A DNA stretch of 6,680 nt from SFWF01 sp045587065 (GTDB taxonomy: Bacteria; Bacillota; Clostridia; Oscillospirales; Acutalibacteraceae): assembly GCA_045587065.1 (NCBI GenBank), contig JAZNBQ010000037.1, positions 1-6,680 on the forward strand, read 5' to 3'. Shown here one piece after another: positions 1 through 4,242 of the stretch (the first letter of the stretch is position 1; each line of letters opens with the position of its first letter). The notes beneath the pieces were generated by a model. It saw nothing but the letters and a program-made list of their open reading frames with translations, ran no database searches and was not told the origin of the DNA. The position numbers and the translations under genes are program-made.

Positions 1-3
1 TTA

Positions 4-12
4 TGATATAAT
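4..12 (+). promoter_or_regulatory. extended -10 element of the tRNA-Arg promoter
   Basis: The bases TGATATAAT form a textbook extended -10 (TGn followed by TATAAT at 7-12). They sit 16 bp before the first base of the tRNA acceptor stem, which fits transcription starting near 19-20 with a short 5' leader removed by RNase P. The matching -35 would fall before position 1 and cannot be seen. Its function is inferred from position and motif only. Confidence 0.6.
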
Positions 13-28
13 AACATAAAATGTATTT

Positions 29-105
29 CTGCCCGTGGCGCAGCTGGATAACGCAGCAGATTCCGATTCTGAAGACCGGGGGTTCGAATCCCTTCGGGCA
101 GACCA
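29..105 (+). tRNA. tRNA-Arg, anticodon CCG, with encoded CCA
   Basis: This tRNA reads CGG arginine codons. The cloverleaf can be drawn by hand. The acceptor stem CTGCCCG (29-35) pairs fully with CGGGCAG (95-101), the D-arm is GCGC/ACGC (38-41 and 51-54), and the anticodon stem-loop spans 56-72 with anticodon CCG at 63-65. The variable loop is AGACC, the T-arm is 78-94 with loop TTCGAAT, the discriminator is A102 and CCA is encoded at 103-105. Two weak points are a C-A mismatch at the inner end of the D stem and a G-A mismatch at the top of the anticodon stem. Neither is enough to call it a pseudogene. A terminator hairpin starts directly after the CCA, so it appears to be a single-gene transcript. 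Its 3' end is partly copied downstream at 235-252 and in inverted form at 468-479. Confidence 0.93.
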
Positions 106-139
106 GAAAAAGCGACTTGTTTCGACAAGTGGCTTTTTC
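106..139 (+). terminator. intrinsic terminator of the tRNA-Arg transcript
   Basis: A 14-bp stem (107-120 with 125-138, optionally extended by G106-C139) has one G-G mismatch (114/131) and a TTCG loop. It begins in an A-run and ends in a T-run (134-138). Its position immediately after the encoded CCA fits a Rho-independent terminator. A diverged copy, with compensatory changes in the stem, lies at 253-286. Confidence 0.75.
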
Positions 140-140
140 A

Positions 141-218
141 ATGAAATTCGCCTTTCGGCGAGTGAAATAGCTTCGCTATGAAATACGTTACTCGTATGAA
201 ATATTTGCTTCGCAAATG
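141..218 (+). repeat. hairpin array, first block (four hairpins with TGAAAT linkers)
   Basis: Four short inverted repeats follow one another. They are ATTCGCC/GGCGAGT with loop TTTC (146-163), ATAGC/GCTAT with loop TTC (167-179), ATACG/CGTAT with loop TTACT (183-197) and ATTTGC/GCAAAT with loop TTC (203-217). Each is introduced by the same word TGAAAT, at 142-147, 163-168, 179-184 and 197-202, with the final AT forming the foot of the next stem. Apart from wobble pairs the stems are complete. The first two hairpins align base for base with 293-326 at an offset of 147. No protein signal is present. The array is not a CRISPR, because the stems differ and no constant-length spacers exist. Function is unknown; a structured RNA or a folded single-strand DNA substrate is inference. 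Confidence 0.8.
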
Positions 219-234
219 TTTAAGAGGCGGATTT

Positions 235-257
235 ATCCCTTCGGGCAGACCAGAAAA
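235..257 (+). repeat. partial direct copy of the tRNA-Arg 3' end
   Basis: These 23 bases are identical to 88-110, running from inside the T-loop of the tRNA through the acceptor stem, discriminator and CCA into the A-run of the terminator. The spacing between copies is 147 bp. The part before the T-loop is missing, so this copy cannot make a tRNA. Such a 3'-end duplicate is what integration at a tRNA gene leaves behind. However, the similarity continues well past the tRNA, through the terminator hairpin and two array hairpins, which suits duplication of a larger unit better. No integrase gene is visible. Confidence 0.85.
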
Positions 258-286
258 TCGGACTTGTTTTGACAAGTCGGATTTTC
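253..286 (+). repeat. second copy of the post-tRNA hairpin
   Basis: This is a near-perfect stem (253-267 with 272-286, loop TTTG) aligning without gaps to 106-139. Stem positions 258/281 and 259/280 have changed together relative to 111/134 and 112/133: A-T became T-A and G-C became C-G. The single G-G mismatch has moved by one pair, from 114/131 to 260/279. The T-run is shorter (282-285) and ends in C, so it may still terminate transcription, but less convincingly than the first copy. Confidence 0.75.
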
Positions 287-292
287 AGTTAT

Positions 293-366
293 ATTCGCCT
301 TTCGGCGGGTTATATTGCTACGCAGTGGTATTTGGACTTCGTCCAAGTGATATTCGCTTCGCGAGT
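293..366 (+). repeat. hairpin array, second block, left arm (four hairpins)
   Basis: Four hairpins are ATTCGCC/GGCGGGT with loop TTTC (293-310), ATTGC/GCAGT with loop TAC (314-326), ATTTGGAC/GTCCAAGT with loop TTC (330-348) and ATTCGC/GCGAGT with loop TTC (352-366). Imperfect positions are all G-T wobbles. Linkers drift through TTATAT and GGTATT to GTGATATT (347-354), which is the exact reverse complement of the linker used in the right arm. The first two hairpins are collinear with those of the first block, and one stem pair (316/324 against 169/177) shows a compensatory change. Confidence 0.8.
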
Positions 367-373
367 TTTAATG

Positions 374-458
374 GCGAATATAATATCACTGAAACCATAA
401 AGTTTCAATATCACTTTTGCAACGCAAAAATATCACTGTGCCAAAGGCACAATATCAC
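374..458 (+). repeat. hairpin array, second block, right arm (AATATCAC repeats)
   Basis: The octamer AATATCAC occurs four times exactly (382-389, 407-414, 429-436, 451-458) at spacings of 25, 22 and 22. Between copies lie three perfect 6-bp stems: TGAAAC/GTTTCA (390-407), TTTTGC/GCAAAA (415-429) and TGTGCC/GGCACA (437-451). GCGAATAT (374-381) is the reverse complement of ATATTCGC (350-357), so this arm can also pair with the left arm. The whole second block could therefore form one long cruciform or RNA stem decorated with side hairpins. Loops here are AAC, AAA and CATAAA, in contrast to the pyrimidine-rich loops of the left arm. Confidence 0.8.
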
Positions 459-467
459 TTAAAATGT

Positions 468-479
468 AGGGATTCGAAC
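468..479 (-). repeat. inverted copy of the tRNA T-arm
   Basis: AGGGATTCGAAC is the exact reverse complement of tRNA positions 82-93 (T-loop and 3' side of the T-stem). It stands just outside the last hairpin of the array, so the array is bracketed by tRNA-derived sequence in opposite orientations. No acceptor stem or anticodon arm accompanies it, so it is not a minus-strand tRNA. Part of the match (TTCGAA) is a palindrome and T-arm sequences are widespread, so chance or descent from another tRNA cannot be excluded. Confidence 0.5.
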
Positions 480-507
480 AAGGAGGGAGTGTTGACCGCA
501 AACATTA

Positions 508-536
508 TTGCACTTTGCCAAAAAGCGTTGTATAAT
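508..536 (+). promoter_or_regulatory. candidate promoter of the MFS gene
   Basis: A perfect -10 hexamer TATAAT (531-536) is preceded at 17 bp by a weak -35 TTGCAC (508-513). Transcription would start near 543, giving a leader of about 35 bases before the ATG at 579. The -10 is strong; the -35 assignment is tentative. A nearby TTGACC (492-497) is too far upstream (33 bp) to pair with it. Confidence 0.5.
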
Positions 537-578
537 AAATGACCGAAGACTGTAAAAGGGTTAAAGAGGGCTATCACA

Positions 579-1766
579 ATGGAAAAGGAAAAAAACTATA
601 AAAAAACACTTAGAGCAAGTTATCTTGGGTTAGTTACACAGGCAATTTCTGCAAATTTTGCACCGCTTTTGTTCTTGACCTTTAAGAACGCTTATGGAAC
701 GACACTGGAAAAACTTGCTATGATTCCAATGGTATTCTTTTTCACACAACTGGTTATTGACCTTGCGGCCACTAAATTTGCAGATAAAATTGGTTATCGC
801 ATATGTATTGTTGCATCGCAAGTATTATCGGCTTTAGGCCTTATTTTAATGACAGTACTACCTGATGTAATGCCTGTTCCCTTTGTGGGTATTCTTATTT
901 CGGTAGTGATTTATGCCGTGGGTAGCGGACTTATTGAAGTGTTGGTAAGTCCCATAGTTGAAGCCTGTCCTTTCAAAAACAAAGATGGAATGATGAGTAT
1001 GCTTCATTCCTTCTATTGTTGGGGCGCAGTGGGTGTTGTTTTGGGTTCTACTCTCTTTTTTGCTTTATTTGGTATAGAGCATTGGAAAATACTTGCTCTT
1101 ATTTGGGCCTTAGTACCCATATGCAATACCTTTAATTTTATGACCTGTCCTATAGAGCGTTTGGATGAGAATGGGCAGAGTATGAGCGTTGGTAAACTAC
1201 TGACAACGCCTATTTTCTGGTTAATGATAATACTTATGATATGTGCGGGCGCATCAGAAGTAGCTATGTTTCAGTGGGCATCTGCCTTTGCTGAATCTGC
1301 TATTGGGGTTCCTAAAGCGGTAGGAGATTTAGCAGGAGCCTGTTTGTTTGCAACCTTTATGGGCACATCTCGTATGCTCTATGGAAAGTATAGTGAAAAA
1401 TTTGATTTAACCAAGGCAATGCTTGTTTGCGCAGTTTTGTGTGTCGGTTGCTATTTGTTGGCATCGTTGTCAAAATCGGCAATTTTAGGTCTTGCAGGCT
1501 GTGCTTTTTGTGGTTTCACAGTAGGTATTATGTGGCCCGGAACTATCAGAATATCTTCTAAGCATTGTCCAAGGGGAGGAACTGCGATGTTTGCATTTCT
1601 GGCATTAGCAGGGGATTTAGGAGCAACAGTTAGTCCTACTTTGGTAGGTAGTATTTCTGAAATGGCAGGCGGCAATTTAAAAACAGGCTTACTTTTTGCA
1701 ACTCTTTTTCCCACATTGTTGGTTATTGGCTTAATTATTTTAAAAAATCCCAAAAACAAAGATTAA
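579..1766 (+). CDS. MFS-family transporter
   Basis: This 395-residue inner-membrane protein is probably a secondary transporter of the major facilitator superfamily, with about 12 membrane helices. Hydrophobic stretches recur along the whole chain, for example around 45-62, 76-94, 100-122, 148-165, 169-186, 211-229, 281-297, 301-320 and 369-388. After the second helix, residues 61-75 (ADKIGYR) resemble MFS motif A, with a short charged loop of the same kind near 270-279 after helix 8. The central hydrophilic loop is short (190-210). Residues 113-129 (GSGLIEVLVSPIVEA) and the HSFYCWGAVG stretch (143-152) recall the fucose-permease-like (FucP) branch. Substrate specificity cannot be read from the sequence. 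The ATG follows AAGAGGG (564-570) at 8 bp. The gene stands alone: a promoter precedes it and a bidirectional terminator follows. An alternative is a drug or metabolite exporter of the same fold. Confidence 0.88.
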   Translation: MEKEKNYKKTLRASYLGLVTQAISANFAPLLFLTFKNAYGTTLEKLAMIPMVFFFTQLVIDLAATKFADKIGYRICIVASQVLSALGLILMTVLPDVMPVPFVGILISVVIYAVGSGLIEVLVSPIVEACPFKNKDGMMSMLHSFYCWGAVGVVLGSTLFFALFGIEHWKILALIWALVPICNTFNFMTCPIERLDENGQSMSVGKLLTTPIFWLMIILMICAGASEVAMFQWASAFAESAIGVPKAVGDLAGACLFATFMGTSRMLYGKYSEKFDLTKAMLVCAVLCVGCYLLASLSKSAILGLAGCAFCGFTVGIMWPGTIRISSKHCPRGGTAMFAFLALAGDLGATVSPTLVGSISEMAGGNLKTGLLFATLFPTLLVIGLIILKNPKNKD

Positions 1767-1775
1767 TAGCTACTA

Positions 1776-1811
1776 AAAAATGGCGCATACCAAAAGGTAT
1801 GTGCCATTTTT
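1776..1811. terminator. bidirectional terminator between the MFS gene and sigK
   Basis: A 16-bp stem (1776-1791 with 1796-1811, one G-T wobble at 1785/1802) closes on an AAAA loop. It has an A-run on its left side and a T-run on its right, so it gives a hairpin plus U-tract on both strands. It lies 9 bp after the MFS stop codon and 58 bp beyond the sigK stop codon, the expected place between two convergent genes. Confidence 0.85.
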
Positions 1812-1869
1812 GATTTCTATAGATGTTTTGGTTAGGTACTAATGTGATTGGCGGAAAAACGAACAGAGT

Positions 1870-2550
1870 TTATTCCAAATGCTTTTTAAGTTTTAAAAGC
1901 GCTACCTTTTCAATACGCGAAACGTATGACCTGGAAATGTTAAGCTTTTTTGCCACATTTTTCTGGGTCATTTCAGTATACCCACCAATACCATACCGCA
2001 TTTTAACAATTTCTTTTTCTCTGTCGTCCAGACGAGTTTCAATTAAAACCTTTAGTTTGTCAATTTTCATTTTCGTATCAATGTCGTCGGCAATATTTAC
2101 GTCATCGGCAATAACGTCCATAAGGGTAAGGGCGTTACCATCTTTGTCTGAATCAATGGGGTCACTGAAATAAATGTCCTTTTCGGTCTTTTTATTTGCT
2201 CTGAAATACATAAGAATTTCGTTGTCTATACATCTTGCGGCATAGGTGGCAAGTCGAATTCCTTTGTCGGCATTAAAGGTGGAAACTGCTTTAATAAGAC
2301 CTATTGTTCCTATGGAAATGAGGTCGTCCTGGTCCACACCTACGCTATAGTATTTTTTTATTACGTGGGCAACAAGACGAAGGTTATGTTCAATGAGTTT
2401 GCTTTTAGCTTCCAGGTCGCCGTTTTTAAATTTTTCAAGCAATTCAGCTTCTTCCTTTGCCGATAAAGCAGGAGGAAAAGACCCCGGTCCTGTTACGTGC
2501 AGAGCCAAATAAAATATGGCAGATGCAAGCTGCATCAAAAGTTGGAGCAT
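1870..2550 (-). CDS. sigK: RNA polymerase sporulation sigma factor SigK (pro-sigma K)
   Basis: SigK directs late mother-cell transcription during sporulation (coat and cortex genes) in Bacilli and Clostridia. The 226-residue product has the family layout. A hydrophobic pro-sequence occupies about 1-20 (MLQLLMQLASAIFYLALHVT), followed by FPPALS (25-30), which matches FPQPLS of Bacillus subtilis SigK as I recall it. Sigma region 2 runs from about 52 to 121, with IEHNLRLVAH, DDLISIGTIGLIKAV and LATYAARCIDNEILMYFR. Region 4 runs from about 170 to 223, ending in a helix-turn-helix with SRSYVSRIEK. The linker DPIDSDKDGN favours SigK over SigE. The reading frame could run 63 codons further upstream, but AAGGAGG 7 bp before this ATG fixes the start. 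The gene is continuous, without the skin-type insertion seen in some species. The pro-sequence implies activation by membrane cleavage (SpoIVFB in B. subtilis). Confidence 0.95.
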   Translation of the reverse strand: MLQLLMQLASAIFYLALHVTGPGSFPPALSAKEEAELLEKFKNGDLEAKSKLIEHNLRLVAHVIKKYYSVGVDQDDLISIGTIGLIKAVSTFNADKGIRLATYAARCIDNEILMYFRANKKTEKDIYFSDPIDSDKDGNALTLMDVIADDVNIADDIDTKMKIDKLKVLIETRLDDREKEIVKMRYGIGGYTEMTQKNVAKKLNISRSYVSRIEKVALLKLKKHLE

Positions 2551-2557
2551 AAAAAAG

Positions 2558-2564
2558 CCTCCTT
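2558..2564 (-). promoter_or_regulatory. ribosome binding site that fixes the sigK start
   Basis: AAGGAGG on the minus strand, 7 bp before the ATG at 2550, is a full Shine-Dalgarno match. The farther upstream ATG (2739) would run through the dinB promoter and LexA box and has no comparable site. Confidence 0.85.
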
Positions 2565-2638
2565 GTAGTATTATACCTAATACTATGAGAGGGCTTTTGT
2601 TTTTTTGCGTGTCCGTAATATTTTGGAAAATTTTTCTA

Positions 2639-2667
2639 TTGACTTTTGCCAATAAAAAATGTAAGAT
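2639..2667 (+). promoter_or_regulatory. dinB promoter
   Basis: TTGACT (2639-2644, 5 of 6 to consensus) and TAAGAT (2662-2667, 4 of 6) are separated by exactly 17 bp. The predicted start of transcription, about 2674, falls at the edge of the LexA box, so repressor binding would block initiation. Confidence 0.7.
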
Positions 2668-2675
2668 ATTCTTAT

Positions 2676-2689
2676 CGAACATTTGTTCT
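2676..2689. promoter_or_regulatory. LexA (SOS) operator of dinB
   Basis: CGAACATTTGTTCT contains the full GAAC-N4-GTTC core and most of the extended Bacillota LexA/DinR consensus (CGAACRNRYGTTYG-like). It lies just downstream of the -10 hexamer and 18 bp before the dinB start codon, a classical repressor position. It predicts induction of dinB, and of the overlapping small gene, on DNA damage. The sigK start is 125 bp away on the other side, too far for obvious direct control. Confidence 0.82.
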
Positions 2690-2707
2690 AAAATAGAGGT
2701 GAAAAGT

Positions 2708-3949
2708 TTGGATAGGGAAATATTGCACGTAGACTGCAATAAATTCTTTGCATCGGTAGAGTGTCTTCACAGGCCTGAAATACGAAACAAACCGGTAGCA
2801 GTAGGGGGAGACAGTGAAAAAAGGCACGGCATAGTCTTAACTTGCAACGAAATAGCCAAGGCCTACGGAATAAAAACGGCAGAACAGTTGTGGCAGGCAA
2901 GAAGAAAATGTCCTGAGCTGGTGGTAGTGCCACCCAATTACCCTTTGTATTTAAGATTTTCGGGCCTTGCAAGACAAATTTATGAAGAATATACCGACCG
3001 TGTAGAACCCTTTGGACTTGATGAGTGTTGGCTTGACGTAACCGGCTCTATAGGAGGAGAAAAAATTGCTCAAGAAATAAGAGAACGCGTAAAAAAGGAA
3101 TTGGGTATAACTGTGTCTATAGGAGTTTCCTGGAATAAGGTTTTTTCAAAACTAGGCTCCGACTATAAAAAACCTGACGCGGTCACAGTCTTTAACCGAG
3201 AAAACTACAAAGAACTTATATATCCGCTTTCAGCCAAAAATTTGCTTTACGTAGGAAATGCAACCTTTAAAAAACTAAATTCAAGGGGCATTTTCACCAT
3301 AGGAGATATAGCCGCCAGCGGCCCTGAAAAACTTGCCTCTTTTCTAGGCAAAAACGGTATTATGCTTTATAACTTTGCCTCCGGAGAAGAAAACAGTCCT
3401 GTGGCAAGTTGTCAAAGTGAACGAAACTTAAAATCTATTAGCAATTCGGTAACAACCCCAAGAGATTTGGAAAGTTTAAAAGACGTTAAATTAACCCTTA
3501 CAGTTATAGCCAATTGTGTGGCAAGAAGACTCAGAGAGCATGGGCTTTTGTGTAAAACAGTCTGTCTTACTGTAAGAGATAAAAATCTTACAAGTTTTAC
3601 AAGACAAAGAAAACTTGAAAATCCCACCTGTCTTGCAAAGATGATTTTAGAAGAAAGCCTAAAACTTTTTGCAGAAAACACAAATGAACCATTTTCGGTA
3701 AGAAGCATAGGAATTTCTGCGGCAGAGCTTACTGGAGAAAATACTCCTGTGCAGTTTGATATGTTTGGGGAAACAGAAAAAAACGAAAGAGAAGAAAAAT
3801 TGGAGCATACAATAGATAATCTTAAAAACAGATACGGAAGCGGTTGCATAAAAACAGCCTCTCTTTTGACCGACGAAAAACTGACTGATTTTGAGCCGTA
3901 TGATGACATTCAGCGCGAAAATTGCTTTGGAGTGATAAAAGATGTATAA
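2708..3949 (+). CDS. dinB: DNA polymerase IV, Y-family translesion polymerase
   Basis: This enzyme copies past damaged template bases at stalled forks. I chose the TTG at 2708 because AGAGGTGA (2695-2702) stands 5-6 bp before it and the product (413 residues) then begins just ahead of the family start LDREILHVD. An upstream ATG would add 64 residues translated from the promoter and operator. Visible features are the first catalytic aspartate D9 in HVDCNKFFASVEC with F14 as likely steric gate, and the acidic pair D105-E106 in GLDECWLDVTGS. SIGVSWNKVFSKLGSDYKKP (137-156) is a typical palm stretch, and a helix-hairpin-helix-like thumb region covers about 178-206. The little-finger domain covers about 238-345. 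QFDMF (349-353) matches the beta-clamp binding consensus. About 60 residues follow it, including AID-like HTIDNLKNRYG (367-377). The DECWLD and DCNKFF wording belongs to a clostridial subgroup rather than to E. coli DinB. The gene is preceded by a LexA box. Confidence 0.93.
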   Translation: MDREILHVDCNKFFASVECLHRPEIRNKPVAVGGDSEKRHGIVLTCNEIAKAYGIKTAEQLWQARRKCPELVVVPPNYPLYLRFSGLARQIYEEYTDRVEPFGLDECWLDVTGSIGGEKIAQEIRERVKKELGITVSIGVSWNKVFSKLGSDYKKPDAVTVFNRENYKELIYPLSAKNLLYVGNATFKKLNSRGIFTIGDIAASGPEKLASFLGKNGIMLYNFASGEENSPVASCQSERNLKSISNSVTTPRDLESLKDVKLTLTVIANCVARRLREHGLLCKTVCLTVRDKNLTSFTRQRKLENPTCLAKMILEESLKLFAENTNEPFSVRSIGISAAELTGENTPVQFDMFGETEKNEREEKLEHTIDNLKNRYGSGCIKTASLLTDEKLTDFEPYDDIQRENCFGVIKDV

Positions 3950-4181
3950 AAAAGCATACGTGGAAGTAACTGCACGATTCAATCGGGAGGGAAAAATAAT
4001 TCCCTTTAAAATTTTTGATGAGGGAAAGGTTTATATCATAGATAAGGTCCTTGATGTTTGCAGAGCCGCCTCTTTAAAAGCAGGTGGCGCAAGAATAAGA
4101 TACACCTGCAGAATAGAGGGGACGGAACGATATTTGTTTTTGGAAGAAAACCGATGGTTTGTTGAAAAAATTTGTGATTAA
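3942..4181 (+). CDS. small conserved-type protein coupled to dinB
   Basis: This 79-residue soluble protein has no signal peptide or membrane helix. Its ATG lies inside the last codons of dinB (8-bp overlap, ATGTATAA), which indicates translational coupling and shared SOS control. The sequence begins with a beta-rich pattern (KAYVEVTARFNREGKIIPF), continues with YIIDKVLDVCRAAS and closes with RYLFLEENRWFVEK. From memory, small proteins of this shape sit next to dinB in other Clostridia, and they faintly recall DUF6504 proteins found beside mutasome genes of Actinobacteria. I cannot verify either link here. An accessory role in translesion synthesis is inference from position. No catalytic motif is seen. 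Confidence 0.8.
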   Translation: MYKKAYVEVTARFNREGKIIPFKIFDEGKVYIIDKVLDVCRAASLKAGGARIRYTCRIEGTERYLFLEENRWFVEKICD

Positions 4182-4183
4182 TG

Positions 4184-4212
4184 TTGTTTTTTAAGCCTGC
4201 CTTTGATATAAT
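4184..4212 (+). promoter_or_regulatory. promoter of the phosphohexomutase operon
   Basis: TATAAT (4207-4212) is preceded by TGA, making an extended -10 (TGATATAAT, the same word as in front of the tRNA). TTGTTT (4184-4189) lies 17 bp upstream as a weak -35. Transcription would begin near 4219, about 24 bases before the start codon. This separates the mutase from the dinB unit, as no terminator is seen between them. Confidence 0.65.
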
Positions 4213-4242
4213 TATTATAACAAAAACATTTAGGAGACGCTT

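Noticed and set aside
141..458. CRISPR array
   Set aside because: The recurrent word is only 6-8 bases and the intervening segments are palindromes of variable length. There are no 25-40 bp direct repeats with unique spacers and no cas genes in the window.
178..462. 94-codon open frame through the hairpin array
   Set aside because: It is built entirely from the repeats and a tRNA fragment, has no ribosome binding site, and its stop-free run follows from the repeated linkers. It is not a protein gene.
468..500. Minus-strand tRNA gene suggested by the T-arm-like word
   Set aside because: Only the T-loop and one T-stem strand match. The partner strand does not pair and no other cloverleaf arms are present.
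1812..1869. Possible short gene between the terminator and sigK stop
   Set aside because: These 58 bp show no ribosome site or frame of note. The plus-strand frame entering sigK from 1823 is the antisense shadow of sigK.
2570..2575. TATAAT on the minus strand as the sigK -10
   Set aside because: The hexamer is perfect, but no -35 lies at the right spacing and transcription would begin on top of the ribosome binding site. A convincing SigE-type promoter was not found either, so no promoter is called.
2516..2707. N-terminal extension of DinB to an ATG at 2516
   Set aside because: It overlaps the sigK start and all regulatory sites, and family proteins begin next to the REILHVD motif. The TTG at 2708 has a suitable ribosome site.
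2551..2739. N-terminal extension of SigK to an ATG at 2739
   Set aside because: The extension would be read through the dinB promoter and LexA box, is absent from the family, and a full Shine-Dalgarno marks the ATG at 2550.
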